DNA of 56,018 nucleotides from Rhizobacter sp. Root404 (GCF_001425865.1 NZ_LMDS01000009.1:1-56018); one strand, 5' to 3'. Shown: positions 15,824-25,141, counted from the stretch's first letter. The notes: generated from the letters alone by a model not told the origin. Program-made: numbers and translations.

Positions 15824-16813
15824 ATGAACCTCGTCGCATCCACCTTGCTCTCAGCCGCCGCGGCCTTGGCCGTCGCGCTCGCCACCGAACCGGCGCAAGC
15901 CGCAGGCTTCCAGCAAGGGACCGCAGCCGACCCCGCCGCCCCGGCGCTCCAGGTGGGCATCTGGTACCCGAGCCGCAGCGCGGGTCGGCTCATCGCGCTG
16001 GGACCGACGAGCATGACCGTTGCGACCGACGCGCCGATCGACGGTTCGGGGTTGCCGCTGGTGGTGATCTCGCACGGCACGGGCGGCTCCGTCCTCAGTC
16101 ACTTCGACACGGCCATCGCGCTGGCCGACGCCGGCTTCGTCGTGGTGGCCCTGAGCCACACCGGCGACAACTACGCGGACCAGCGCCGCAGCGTCGACGT
16201 CATGGACCGACCGCGCCAGGTCAGCCGGGTCATCGACCACATGCTGTCCGCATGGTCCGGGCGCGCCGCGATCGACCCGGCGCGCATCGGGATGTTCGGC
16301 TTCTCGTCGGGCGGCTTCACCGCGCTCGCGAACATCGGCGGCGTGCCGGATTTCGCGACGGTCGCGCCGATGTGCCGCCAGCACCCGGGCGATTTTGCCT
16401 GCCGCTTGCTCGCCACCCGCGAGGCGCCGGGGGCGGCCCCGGCGCGGGTCGATTCGATCGACCTGCGCATCAAGGCGGCCGTCGTGGCCGCGCCCGCGCT
16501 CGGCTTCACCTACGCGCACGGCGGCCTGGACAAGGTCAGGGTGCCGGTGCAGCTGTGGCGGGCCGAGAACGACACGATCGTCCCCCATCCCCGGTACGCC
16601 GAAGCGGTGCGGCTGGCCCTGCCGAACGACCCTGAATACCATGTCGTCCCCGGCGCCGGCCACTTCGACTTCCTCGCGCCTTGCAGCGAGGCGCTCGCGA
16701 CGCGGGTCCCCTCGATCTGCACCAGCGCGGACGGCTTCGACCGGGCGGCCTTCCACGCGGACTTCAATGCCGACACCGTGCGCTTTTTGAAGGCGAACCT
16801 GCCTGCCCGCTGA
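15824..16813 (+). CDS. Secreted alpha/beta-hydrolase (dienelactone hydrolase/PAF-AH-like)
   Basis: A 329-residue protein with a Sec signal peptide (1-26, ending AQA). The hydrolase core has the oxyanion segment VVISHGTGGS, nucleophile elbow GFSSGG (about residues 162-167), an acidic residue in RAENDTIVPH and the catalytic His in PGAGHFDFL. The ATG at 15824 is chosen because it places the signal peptide first and has GGAG eight bases upstream. Related periplasmic enzymes act on esters; the substrate here is unknown. The divergent LysR gene is its likely regulator. Confidence 0.85.
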   Translation: MNLVASTLLSAAAALAVALATEPAQAAGFQQGTAADPAAPALQVGIWYPSRSAGRLIALGPTSMTVATDAPIDGSGLPLVVISHGTGGSVLSHFDTAIALADAGFVVVALSHTGDNYADQRRSVDVMDRPRQVSRVIDHMLSAWSGRAAIDPARIGMFGFSSGGFTALANIGGVPDFATVAPMCRQHPGDFACRLLATREAPGAAPARVDSIDLRIKAAVVAAPALGFTYAHGGLDKVRVPVQLWRAENDTIVPHPRYAEAVRLALPNDPEYHVVPGAGHFDFLAPCSEALATRVPSICTSADGFDRAAFHADFNADTVRFLKANLPAR

Positions 16814-16828
16814 GGCGGCAGCGCCGCT

Positions 16829-18433
16829 TCAGGTCACCGGCGCCGGGTTGAACAGCACCAGCGCGTTGTGCAGCTTCCAGCGCTCGGCCCAGGTCTGCTG
16901 GCGGCCGCTGGCCACGTCGAGCATCAGGCGGAACAGCTCCCAGCCGACCTCCTCGATCGTCGCCTCGCCGTCGGCGATCCGGCCGGCGTTCACGTCCATC
17001 AGGTCGTGCCAGCGCCGCGCCAGGTCGCTGCGGGTCGCGACCTTGATCACCGGCACCTGCGCCAGGCCATAGGGCGTGCCGCGGCCGGTGGTGAACACGT
17101 GCAGGTTGATGCCGGCGGCGAGCTGCAGCGTGCCGCAGATGAAGTCGCTCGCCGGCGTGGCGGCGTAGACCAGGCCGCTGGTGATGCCGCGGTCGCGCAG
17201 CTTCTCGCCCGGCGACAGCACGCCGCTGATCGGCGCGCTGCCGCTCTTGACGATCGAGCCCATCGCCTTCTCGACGATGTTGGACAGCCCGCCCTTCTTG
17301 TTGCCCGGCGTCGTGTTGGCGCTGCGGTCGACCCGGCCCTTGGCGAGGTAGGCGTCGTACCAGGCCATCTCGCGGATCATCGCGTCGGCGACCTCGGGGG
17401 TCGACGCGCGTGAAGTCAGCTGGTCGATGCCGTCTCGCACCTCGGTGGTCTCGCTGAACATCACGGTCGCGCCGGCGCGCACCAGCAGGTCGGTGCAGAA
17501 GCCGACCGCCGGATTCGCGGTGACGCCGCTGAACGCGTCGCTGCCGCCGCACTGCACGCCAACGACCAGGCTGCTGGCCGGGCAGGTCTCGCGGCGGCGT
17601 GCGTTCAGGCGTTCCAGGTGCAGCTCGGCCGCGGCCATGATCGACTCGATCATCGACATGAAGCCCACGTGCGCCTCGTCCTGCAGGCACACCACGTCGA
17701 GCGGGGTCTCGGCGCTCGCGCCGACGTCGGCGACGCTGCGCTCGTCGACGATCGCGAACGAGCCCGGCGGCAGCAGCCGCTCCGGCTGCAGCTTCTCGCA
17801 GCCGAGGCTGACGACCATCACCTCGCCGCCGAAGTTCGGGTTCAGCGAGATGTTGCGCAGCGTGCGGATCGGGATGATCGCGTCAGGCGCATCGATCGCG
17901 ACACCGCAGCCGTAGGTGTGCTCGAGCCCGACCACGTCGTCGACCCTCGGGTACTTCGGCAGCAGCTCGGCCTTGATGCGCTTGACCGCGAAGTCGAGCA
18001 CGCCAGCCACGCACTGCACCGTCGTCGTGATCGCCAGGATGTTGCGCGAGCCGACCGAGCCGTCGGCGTTGCGGTAGCCCTCGAAGGTGTAGCCGGTCAA
18101 TGGTTCGAGCGCGGGCGGCCTGACGGTGGCGATCGGCAGGCCGTCGAGCGAGCGCGCGTCGGGCATCTCGAGCAGGCGCTCGTGGACCCAGCTGCCCTTA
18201 GGAATCGCACGCGCGGCGCGGCCGATCACGACGTTGTAGCGCCGCACCTCGTCGCCGGGTGCGAAGTCGACCAGCGCGAGCTTGTGGCCTTGCGGCACCT
18301 TGTCGACCAGCGTCAGCCCCGAGGCGAACACGGTGCCGGCCGGCAGCCCGCCGTCATTGGCGACGATCGCGACGTTGTCGAGCGCGTTCATCGTGATGAA
18401 CAGCGGGGCGCGGGTCGAAGTGATCTCGGTCAT
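16829..18433 (-). CDS. garD: Galactarate dehydratase
   Basis: A cytoplasmic UxaA/GarD-family enzyme of 534 residues, close to the 523 of E. coli GarD. It dehydrates galactarate to 5-dehydro-4-deoxy-glucarate. The N-terminal SAF domain (about 1-90) is followed by the catalytic domains with GYRNADGSVGSRN, EHTYGCGVAID, SLGCEKLQPE, VQCGGSDAFSG and TPGNKKGGLSNIVEKAMGS, all typical of the family and contributing metal-site cysteines. It is divergent from a Bug-type binding protein and a sugar-acid-type reductase, supporting a hexarate uptake and breakdown role. The related altronate dehydratase is a less likely alternative because of length and the KKGGLSNI segment. Confidence 0.88.
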   Translation of the reverse strand: MTEITSTRAPLFITMNALDNVAIVANDGGLPAGTVFASGLTLVDKVPQGHKLALVDFAPGDEVRRYNVVIGRAARAIPKGSWVHERLLEMPDARSLDGLPIATVRPPALEPLTGYTFEGYRNADGSVGSRNILAITTTVQCVAGVLDFAVKRIKAELLPKYPRVDDVVGLEHTYGCGVAIDAPDAIIPIRTLRNISLNPNFGGEVMVVSLGCEKLQPERLLPPGSFAIVDERSVADVGASAETPLDVVCLQDEAHVGFMSMIESIMAAAELHLERLNARRRETCPASSLVVGVQCGGSDAFSGVTANPAVGFCTDLLVRAGATVMFSETTEVRDGIDQLTSRASTPEVADAMIREMAWYDAYLAKGRVDRSANTTPGNKKGGLSNIVEKAMGSIVKSGSAPISGVLSPGEKLRDRGITSGLVYAATPASDFICGTLQLAAGINLHVFTTGRGTPYGLAQVPVIKVATRSDLARRWHDLMDVNAGRIADGEATIEEVGWELFRLMLDVASGRQQTWAERWKLHNALVLFNPAPVT

Positions 18434-18524
18434 GGGGGCTCTCGTGGAACGGCGGTCTGATTTTCGGTCAGGTTCGGCTAATCGTCATACCATTCGCGTA
18501 CAACCGAACCACGGAGACAAGCGC

Positions 18525-19505
18525 ATGCAGATTTCCCGTCGCCACTTCACCCTGACCGCCACGCTCGCGGCCCTTGGAGGCCGCGCCTCCGCGCAGGACA
18601 AATGGCCCGGCAAGCCGATCACCTACATCGTGCCGTTCCCGGCCGGCGGCACGACCGACGTGCTCGGCCGCCTGATCGGCCAGAAGCTCGGGCCGATGCT
18701 GGGCACCACGATCGTCGTCGACAACAAGGGCGGTGCCGGCGGCAGCGTCGGTTCCGAGATGGCAGCACGCGCCGCGCCGGACGGCTACACGCTGCTCGGC
18801 GGCACGATCAGCTCGCACGCGATCAACGTCAGCCTTTATCCGAAGCTCGGCTACGACCCGATCAAGTCGTTCGCGCCGATCACGCTGATCGGCACCAACC
18901 CGGTCGTGCTCGTCGTCAACCAGGCCAGCCCGTACAAGACGCTGGCCGACGTGGTCGCGGCAGCCAAGGCCAAGAAGCCGCTGAGTTCCGCGTCGGCCGG
19001 CAGCGGCACCTCGCAGCACTTGGCGCTGGAACTGCTCAAGTCCAAGGCCGGTATCGACATCACGCACATCCCGTACAAGGGCAGCGGCCCGGCGATCCAG
19101 GACGTGATCGCCGGTCAGGTCGACATGATGTTCGACACCACCGTCGTCGCCGGCCCGCACATCGAGAGCGGCAAGCTGCGTGCGCTGGCCGTGACCTCGG
19201 CCAAGCGCCTGCCGACGATGCCGAACGTGCCGACCGTCGCCGAGAGCGGCGTGCCCGGCCTGGCCGACTACGAAGTGATCTCGTGGCAGGCGATCTTTGC
19301 GCCGGCCGGCACGCCAAAAGCCATCGTCGACAAGCTGCACGCCGACATCGGGAAGATCCTGAAGGAGCCGGAGATGCAGGAGCGCATCGCCAAGCTCGGC
19401 ATGCAGGGCGCCGACATGACGCTCGAGCAGATCGCCGCGTTCCAGAAGGCCGAGGTCGCCAAATGGGCCGCGGTGATCAAGTCCGCCAACATCAAGCTGG
19501 AGTGA
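18525..19505 (+). CDS. Bug-family tripartite tricarboxylate transporter binding protein
   Basis: A periplasmic solute-binding protein of 326 residues with a signal peptide (MQISRRHFTLTATLAALGGRASA; RRHF resembles a Tat motif). The phrase ITYIVPFPAGGTTDVLGRLIG and later GGAGGSVGSEMAARAAPDGYTLL are Bug/TctC hallmarks that contact a carboxylate. The TctA and TctB membrane components are not nearby, which is normal for this expanded family in Burkholderiales. The divergent galactarate dehydratase suggests a sugar-acid ligand (inference). The downstream dehydrogenase starts 8 bases after its stop. Confidence 0.92.
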   Translation: MQISRRHFTLTATLAALGGRASAQDKWPGKPITYIVPFPAGGTTDVLGRLIGQKLGPMLGTTIVVDNKGGAGGSVGSEMAARAAPDGYTLLGGTISSHAINVSLYPKLGYDPIKSFAPITLIGTNPVVLVVNQASPYKTLADVVAAAKAKKPLSSASAGSGTSQHLALELLKSKAGIDITHIPYKGSGPAIQDVIAGQVDMMFDTTVVAGPHIESGKLRALAVTSAKRLPTMPNVPTVAESGVPGLADYEVISWQAIFAPAGTPKAIVDKLHADIGKILKEPEMQERIAKLGMQGADMTLEQIAAFQKAEVAKWAAVIKSANIKLE

Positions 19506-19513
19506 ACGACAAC

Positions 19514-20410
19514 ATGCAGAAGATCGGATTCATCGGTGCTTCGGGCCTGATGGGCCACGGGATGGCCAAGAACCTGCGCGCCAAGGGCCATCCGCTGGCG
19601 CTGACCGTGCACCGCAACCGCGAGCGCGTGGCGGACCTGCTCGCCGCGGGTGCGACCGAGGCGGCCTCGCCGGCTGCGCTCGCGCAGGCGTGTGAGATCG
19701 TCTTCATCTGCGTCACCGGCTCGCCGCAGGTCGAGGCGGCGGTGACGGGTGCGAACGGGCTGCTCGGCGCGGCGAAGCCGGGGCTCGTGATCGTCGACTG
19801 CTCGACCAGCGAGCCCGGCTCGACGACGACGCTGCGCGAGCAGTGCGCGGCCGCCGGTGTCACGTTCGTCGACGCGCCGCTCGCGCGCACGCCGGTCGAG
19901 GCCGAGCTCGGCAAGTTGAACGTGATGGTGGGCGCCAGCGCCGAGCACTTCGCGCAGCTGCAGCCGGTGCTCGCGACCTTCGCCGAGAACGTGATCCACG
20001 TCGGCGGCCCCGGCGCCGGCCACACGATCAAGCTGCTGAACAACTTCATCGCGCAGGCGATCTGCACCGCGACCGCGGAGGCTTTCGCGACCGGCCAGCG
20101 CGCGGGTGTCGACCTGAAGAAGCTGGTCGAACTGGTCTCGGCCGGGGCGGTCAACTCGGGCCTGTTCCAGGCGATGGCCAAGACGCTGAACGGCGACATG
20201 ACCGGCCTGAAGTTCGAGCTCGACAACGCCCGCAAGGACCTGCGCTACTACACCCATCTGGCCGAGTCGCTGAACGTGCCGAGCGTGATCGGCGAGGCGG
20301 TGCACCAGTCGCTCGCGATCGCCAGCGCGCTGGGCCACGGCGGCAAGTACGTGCCGGCACTGGTCGAAGCGCAGGAGCAGCTCACCGGCGCAAAGATCGT
20401 CCCGCGATGA
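19514..20410 (+). CDS. 3-hydroxyisobutyrate-dehydrogenase-family oxidoreductase
   Basis: A 298-residue NAD(P)-dependent beta-hydroxyacid dehydrogenase. The Rossmann loop is GFIGASGLMGHGMA, one residue longer than the common GFIGLGxMG. The substrate segment is DAPLARTPVEAELGKLN instead of the usual DAPVSGG, and the catalytic Lys lies in KLLNNF. These differences mark a separate subgroup, so the substrate is uncertain. Next to galactarate dehydratase and a Bug protein, reduction of tartronate semialdehyde or a related hydroxyacid is the first guess. The family also contains the 2-(hydroxymethyl)glutarate dehydrogenase of nicotinate fermentation, a weaker possibility. Confidence 0.83.
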   Translation: MQKIGFIGASGLMGHGMAKNLRAKGHPLALTVHRNRERVADLLAAGATEAASPAALAQACEIVFICVTGSPQVEAAVTGANGLLGAAKPGLVIVDCSTSEPGSTTTLREQCAAAGVTFVDAPLARTPVEAELGKLNVMVGASAEHFAQLQPVLATFAENVIHVGGPGAGHTIKLLNNFIAQAICTATAEAFATGQRAGVDLKKLVELVSAGAVNSGLFQAMAKTLNGDMTGLKFELDNARKDLRYYTHLAESLNVPSVIGEAVHQSLAIASALGHGGKYVPALVEAQEQLTGAKIVPR

Positions 20411-20766
20411 AGGGACGCTCGGCGAGCGGCGGGCTCGTCTACTCCACCGACGCTGGGCGCATGTGCCCGGCGTGCCGCCAGCCGATCGCGGCGTGCGTCT
20501 GCGGTCAGAGGGCGGTGCCCGCGGGCGACGGCATCGTGCGCGTCTCGCGCGAGACCAAGGGCCGCGCCGGCAAGGGCGTGACGCTGGTGAAAGGTCTTGC
20601 GCTCGACGCGGCGGCGCTGACCGTGATGGGCAAGCAACTCAAGGCCGCCTGCGGCTCCGGCGGCACGGTCAAGGACGGCGTGATCGAGATCCAGGGCGAT
20701 CACGTCGAGCGCGTGATCGAACGCCTGAAGGCCGAGGGCCACGTCGTCAAGCGCGCGGGCGGCTAG
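20407..20766 (+). CDS. eIF1/SUI1-like translation factor, YciH family
   Basis: A 119-residue soluble protein. Residues 19-32 hold four cysteines (CPAC ... CVC) of a small zinc-ribbon-like lead. About 43-115 form the SUI1 domain with VSRETKGRAGKGVTLVKGL and CGSGGTVKDGVIEIQGDH, both strongly conserved in YciH. Bacterial YciH is thought to influence start-site fidelity or stress translation. Its ATG overlaps the stop of the dehydrogenase by four bases, although the two have no evident functional link. Confidence 0.9.
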   Translation: MKGRSASGGLVYSTDAGRMCPACRQPIAACVCGQRAVPAGDGIVRVSRETKGRAGKGVTLVKGLALDAAALTVMGKQLKAACGSGGTVKDGVIEIQGDHVERVIERLKAEGHVVKRAGG

Positions 20767-20767
20767 C

Positions 20768-21997
20768 TCAGGCGCGCTGCACCGGATACGCCCGCACCAT
20801 CCACAGGTACAAGCCCGCGCCGACCACCAGCGCCCCGGCCGCGATCTCGAGTGACAGCGTGAAACCGGCCCCCGCGCTGGCGCTGCGGTGCAGCAGCCAC
20901 GCGACCAGCGGCGGGCCGACGATCTGGCCGATGCCGTAGGTGGCGGTCAGCAGCCCCATGTAGCTCGACGCCAGGGCCGGGCGCAGGCGCCGCACCTCCT
21001 GCATCGCGAAGAAGGTGATCGCGGTGAACGGCACGCCGAGCATCAGGCTGCCGATCGCGAAGCCGGCCAGGCTCGGGCTCCAGACACTGATGCCGATGCC
21101 CGCCGCCTGGATCGCGTAGCTGCCGGCGAGCAGCAGCCGCAGGTCGCCGTCGGTGCGCAGCCGCGTCGCCAGCAGCGCGCCGATCATCACGCCGGCGCCG
21201 AAGATCGGCCAGAACATGTCGAGCCACGGCGAACCGGGCAGCGCGGCGCGCGCGATCACCGGCAGGAACGTGGCGGTGACGATGTAGCCGAAGCCGGCGA
21301 TGCCATAGGCCGCCGTCAGCGCCGCGATCTCGCCGCGGCCATGGCCCGCGTCCGGCAGCACGCCGGTGGCCCTCGCGCCCGCCGCGGGCGCCGGCGCGCC
21401 CGCGGCGCCGCGGAACGTGCGCCACACGAGTGCGATAAGCCCGGCGGCCAGCACGCCGAAGATCGCCCAGCCGGTCGCCGCATGCCAGCCCCACTGCACC
21501 ATGCCGCTGGCGAACACGCCGCTGACGACGATGCCCGCGCCCGGGCCGGTGTACATCACGCCGCCCATCGCACTCGCGCCGCGCCGCGCGAGCTGCGCCA
21601 GGCACCAGCCCGAGGTGTAGACGAACACGACGGCGCTCGCCACGCCCGCCGCGAAGCGCAGCAGCGGCCACGCCGTCGCCACCGGCAGCGCCATCCCCAG
21701 CGTCAGCAACGCGGTGGCGACCAGCCCGGCGCGCAGCAGCCAGGGCCCGTTGACCGGCGGCAGGCGCGGCGCGCGCTTCCAGATCCACGGCTGGAAGGTG
21801 CACAGCAGCGCGCCTGCCAGGTAGCCGAGGTAGTTCGCGCTGGCGAGCCAGCTGGCGGTGGGCAGGTCGACGACGCCGTCGTGCAGCATCATCGGCAGCA
21901 GCGGCGTGAACGCGAAGCGGCCGATGCCCATCGCGACCGCGAGCGACACCGCGCCGGCCAGCGCGACGGCCCAGCGGCCCGGCTGCGGCGCCGTCAC
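20768..21997 (-). CDS. YbfB/YjiJ-family MFS transporter
   Basis: A 409-residue inner-membrane protein with about 12 helices. The N-terminal motif AMGIGRFAFTPLLPMML and the following TASWLASANYLGYLAGALL are diagnostic of the YbfB/YjiJ group. The frame is open to 22051, but those codons lie inside the next gene. The GTG at 21997 overlaps the DUF3617 stop in a GTGA arrangement and gives the expected N-terminus, so I use it. The substrate is unknown. Confidence 0.83.
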   Translation of the reverse strand: MTAPQPGRWAVALAGAVSLAVAMGIGRFAFTPLLPMMLHDGVVDLPTASWLASANYLGYLAGALLCTFQPWIWKRAPRLPPVNGPWLLRAGLVATALLTLGMALPVATAWPLLRFAAGVASAVVFVYTSGWCLAQLARRGASAMGGVMYTGPGAGIVVSGVFASGMVQWGWHAATGWAIFGVLAAGLIALVWRTFRGAAGAPAPAAGARATGVLPDAGHGRGEIAALTAAYGIAGFGYIVTATFLPVIARAALPGSPWLDMFWPIFGAGVMIGALLATRLRTDGDLRLLLAGSYAIQAAGIGISVWSPSLAGFAIGSLMLGVPFTAITFFAMQEVRRLRPALASSYMGLLTATYGIGQIVGPPLVAWLLHRSASAGAGFTLSLEIAAGALVVGAGLYLWMVRAYPVQRA

Positions 21998-22548
21998 TTC
22001 GACGGCGGCGCGCCGAGCGGCTTGACGTCGCCGCAGTCGGCACCGAGCCACTTGCCCGTCATCTCCATCGTCATCTGCCGGGCCTGGCCCTGGGCCTGCG
22101 TCGTGACGTTCGCGGTGCCGGTGTAGGCCTTGTCGCTCACGTAGGTCAGCTGGCCTTCGCCGTTGACCTGCTGTGGCGTCGTGCAGGCGAATTTGTAGCT
22201 CATCGTGTTGCCGCTGCGCTTGATGTCGGCCGGCTTGCAGTCGCCGGTCATGCGCGCCTCGGGCGGCTTGGCCGCCTGCTCTTTCGTGAGGCAGAACTTC
22301 GCGGTCGTCCCCTGCGCGCCCATCGTGACGCCGCGGCTCTTCATCATCGCGTCCATCTGCTTGCGCTGCTCGGGCGGCATCGCGTCGAGCTGCGCCTGCA
22401 TCTGGGCTTGCGCCTTCTCCATCTCGCCGCCGGGCGACTTCATCCTGAAGGTGTGCTCCCAGAGGCCCGGCGCCTGGGTCTGGGCGTGGGCGACGCCTGT
22501 GACGACGGTCAGGGTCAGTGTGGCGGCGATCAGGCGGCTGGATGTCAT
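21994..22548 (-). CDS. DUF3617 periplasmic protein
   Basis: A 184-residue exported protein with a Sec signal peptide (1-22, ending AHA). The start of the mature protein (APGLWEHTFRMKS) and the spaced cysteines (FCLT, GDCKP, FACTT, GADCG) match the DUF3617 family of proteobacterial periplasmic proteins. The middle (EKAQAQMQAQLDAMPPEQ) is a helical, Gln/Met-rich insert. Function is not known. It is coupled to the MFS gene downstream by a four-base overlap. Confidence 0.82.
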   Translation of the reverse strand: MTSSRLIAATLTLTVVTGVAHAQTQAPGLWEHTFRMKSPGGEMEKAQAQMQAQLDAMPPEQRKQMDAMMKSRGVTMGAQGTTAKFCLTKEQAAKPPEARMTGDCKPADIKRSGNTMSYKFACTTPQQVNGEGQLTYVSDKAYTGTANVTTQAQGQARQMTMEMTGKWLGADCGDVKPLGAPPSK

Positions 22549-22576
22549 GGCGATCCTCGGTCGGTGAGGCGCCAGT

Positions 22577-23956
22577 TTACGGGGCGACCATCGTCACGAT
22601 CAGGCCCGCGACGGCGCAGCCCGCGAGCAGCGGCAGCACGCCGACCTTGAAGCGGAACAGCGCGATCGCCGCGGCCAGTCCGATCGCGGCCGAAGCCCCG
22701 CTGAACGGCCCCTGCAAGCCGTGCGGCCACAGCACGTGGACCGCGAAGAACAGCGCGAGGTTCAGGATCACGCCGACGACCGCGGCCGTGATCGCGGTCA
22801 GTGGCGCGGTGAACTTCAGCTGCCCGTGGGTCGACTCCACGATCGGCCCGCCGGCCAGGATGAACACGAACGACGGCAGGAAGGTGAAGAAGGTCACCAC
22901 GCTCGCCGCCAGCGCCGCGCCGAGGAACAGCGCGTCGGGCCCGAGCACCTGCTTCGCCCAGCCGCCGACGAAGCCCACGAACGCGACCACCATGATCAGC
23001 GGGCCGGGCGTCGTCTCGCCGAGCGCGAGGCCGTCGATCATCTGCGCGCCGGTCAGCCAGTGCTGGTGCTCGACCGCGCCCTGGTAGACGTAGGGCAGCA
23101 CCGCGTACGCGCCGCCGAAGGTCAGCAGCGCGGCCTTGGTAAAGAACCAGCCCATCTGCGTCAGCGTGCCGTCGACGCCGACGCTGGCGAGCAGCACCGC
23201 CATCGCCGCGACCCACAATCCGAAGCCGATCGCCAGCACCCGCGCGAGCCGGGCACGCGTGAACCGCGCGTGCGGCGGTGTCGGCGTGTCGTCGTCGATC
23301 AGCGCCCGGCCGTACGACGCCTGCGCCGCGCCGTGTCCGCCGCCGAGCGCGAAGTGTGCCGGCGCGTGGCGGCCGCCGAAGTGACCGATCAGCCCCGCCG
23401 CCAGCACGATCAGCGGGAACGGCGCGTCGAACGCGAAGATCGCCACGAACGCCGCTGCGGCGATCGCCCACAGCCAGCGGTTCTTCAGCGCCCGCGAGCC
23501 GATGCGGTGCGCCGCGTGCACGACCAGCGCCGCGACCGCCGGCTTCAGGCCGAAGAAGAGGCCGGCCACCACCGGCACCTGGCCGAACGCGATGTAGATC
23601 CAGGACAGCGCGATCAGGATGAACAGCGACGGCAGCACGAACAGCGCGCCGGCGACGATGCCGCCGCGCGTGCGGTGCAGCAGCCAGCCGATGTAGGTGG
23701 CGAGCTGTTGCGCCTCCGGCCCGGGCAGCACCATGCAGAAGTTCAGCGCGTGCAGGAAACGCTTCTCGCTGATCCAGCGGCGCCGTTCGACCAGCTCGGT
23801 GTGCATGATCGCAATCTGCCCCGCCGGCCCGCCGAAGCTGATGAAGCCGAGCTGCAGCCAGAACGCAAACGCTTCGCGGAAGGGGACGGCACGCGGCGCC
23901 TCCGAGGGTTCGGCGGCTTGTCCGGCATGCTTGTCGACGGCGGCATCGGGGTTCAT
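22577..23956 (-). CDS. chrA: Chromate efflux transporter
   Basis: A 459-residue inner-membrane protein of the CHR family, the long two-domain form. The N-terminal half has FGGPAGQIAIMH and the GPEAQQLATYIGW motif; the C-terminal half repeats the pattern with TFGGAYAVLPYVY and GETTPGPLIMVVAFVGF. These duplicated signatures are typical of ChrA, which expels chromate. No chrB/chrR regulator is adjacent, so the gene may be expressed from its own promoter. It lies 28 bases upstream of the DUF3617 gene in the same direction. Confidence 0.92.
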   Translation of the reverse strand: MNPDAAVDKHAGQAAEPSEAPRAVPFREAFAFWLQLGFISFGGPAGQIAIMHTELVERRRWISEKRFLHALNFCMVLPGPEAQQLATYIGWLLHRTRGGIVAGALFVLPSLFILIALSWIYIAFGQVPVVAGLFFGLKPAVAALVVHAAHRIGSRALKNRWLWAIAAAAFVAIFAFDAPFPLIVLAAGLIGHFGGRHAPAHFALGGGHGAAQASYGRALIDDDTPTPPHARFTRARLARVLAIGFGLWVAAMAVLLASVGVDGTLTQMGWFFTKAALLTFGGAYAVLPYVYQGAVEHQHWLTGAQMIDGLALGETTPGPLIMVVAFVGFVGGWAKQVLGPDALFLGAALAASVVTFFTFLPSFVFILAGGPIVESTHGQLKFTAPLTAITAAVVGVILNLALFFAVHVLWPHGLQGPFSGASAAIGLAAAIALFRFKVGVLPLLAGCAVAGLIVTMVAP

Positions 23957-23994
23957 CCGGCCGCACTCTACCGTGGCGCTACAGTCGCCTGACC

Positions 23995-25047
23995 ATGCCT
24001 TTCCGCTTCGATCTGCCCGCGTTGCGCGGCGGCCTGCTCGCGCTGGCGGCGGCGCTGCTGTTCGGGCTCAGTACGCCGCTGGTCCAGCGCTTCGGTGCCG
24101 GGCTGGGCAGTTTCACGACCGCGGCGCTGCTCTACGCAGGCGCCGCAGCGGTCGGCGCGCTGTCGCGGCGCTCGGCTGCGCGCGAGGCGCGGGTGCGGCG
24201 CGAGGACATCGGCCGGCTGGCGCTGATGGCACTGTTCGGCGCGGTGATCGGCCCGGTCGCCCTGGCCTGGGGGCTGCAGCGCAGCGGCGGCGCCGCGGCC
24301 TCGTTGCTGCTGACGCTGGAGGCCGTGTTCACGGCGGTGCTCGCGCGCGCCTGGTACGGCGAGGCGATCGACCGGCGCGTCGTGGCTGCGCTGGCGCTGC
24401 TGACGGCGGGCGGGATGCTGCTCGTCTGGCGCCCCGACGCCGCGGCCGAAGGCCTGTCCGTCGGCCTGCTCGCGGTCGCGCTCGCGACGCTCGCCTGGGG
24501 CGTCGACAACGCGCTGTCGCGCGGTGTCGCGGCGCGCGACCCGGGCGCGGTCGTGATGCTGAAGTGCGCGCTCGGCGCCTCGGCCGCGTTGGCGATCGCG
24601 GTCGGCCTCGGCGAGCCCGTGCCGGCCGCGGGGGCGGCGCTCGCGCTGCTCGCGGTGGGCGCGGCCGGTTACGGTCTCAGCCTGCGCCTGTACCTGCTGG
24701 CCCAGCGCGCGTTCGGCGCTGCCCGCACCGGCTCGGTGTTCGCGTTCGCCCCGTTCGTCGGCGCGCTCGGGGCGATCGCGCTGGGGGACCGCAGCGGCAC
24801 CGCATCGACGCTGCTGGCCGCCCTGCTGATGCTCGGCGGCATCGCGCTGCACCTGGCCGAGCGCCATGCGCATGCCCATGCGCACGAGGCGCTGACCCAC
24901 GAGCACGCGCACCGCCACGACGACGGGCACCACGACCACCCGCACGCCGAGATGCCCGAGGGCGCGCACAGCCACCCTCACCACCACGCGCCGCTGCGCC
25001 ACGCCCATCCGCACGTGCCGGACGCGCACCACACCCACGCGCATTGA
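23995..25047 (+). CDS. DMT/EamA transporter with histidine-rich C-terminus
   Basis: A 350-residue inner-membrane protein with ten helices in two EamA repeats (about 10-135 and 145-285). After the last helix come about 65 residues that are nearly half histidine, with many HxH and HxxH steps among Asp, Glu and Ala. Similar tails in metal exporters bind Zn, Ni or Co, so a metal-related substrate or sensing role is plausible (inference). Plain EamA proteins are about 290-300 residues; the excess is this tail. It is divergent from chrA with 38 bases between starts. Confidence 0.88.
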   Translation: MPFRFDLPALRGGLLALAAALLFGLSTPLVQRFGAGLGSFTTAALLYAGAAAVGALSRRSAAREARVRREDIGRLALMALFGAVIGPVALAWGLQRSGGAAASLLLTLEAVFTAVLARAWYGEAIDRRVVAALALLTAGGMLLVWRPDAAAEGLSVGLLAVALATLAWGVDNALSRGVAARDPGAVVMLKCALGASAALAIAVGLGEPVPAAGAALALLAVGAAGYGLSLRLYLLAQRAFGAARTGSVFAFAPFVGALGAIALGDRSGTASTLLAALLMLGGIALHLAERHAHAHAHEALTHEHAHRHDDGHHDHPHAEMPEGAHSHPHHHAPLRHAHPHVPDAHHTHAH

Positions 25048-25141
25048 GCGCGGTCGCCTCGCCGGGCTTGCGGCCCGGGTCCGACGCCCGCCGCGAACGC
25101 TGCAACGGCACGGCACCGCGCGAGACGCTCGCCGTCTTTCC

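Noticed and set aside
16829..18433. UxaA/GarD-family dehydratase as a later step after 2-formylglutarate
   Set aside because: The E. barkeri dehydratase for 2-(hydroxymethyl)glutarate is serine-dehydratase-like, whereas this protein matches galactarate dehydratase over its full length.
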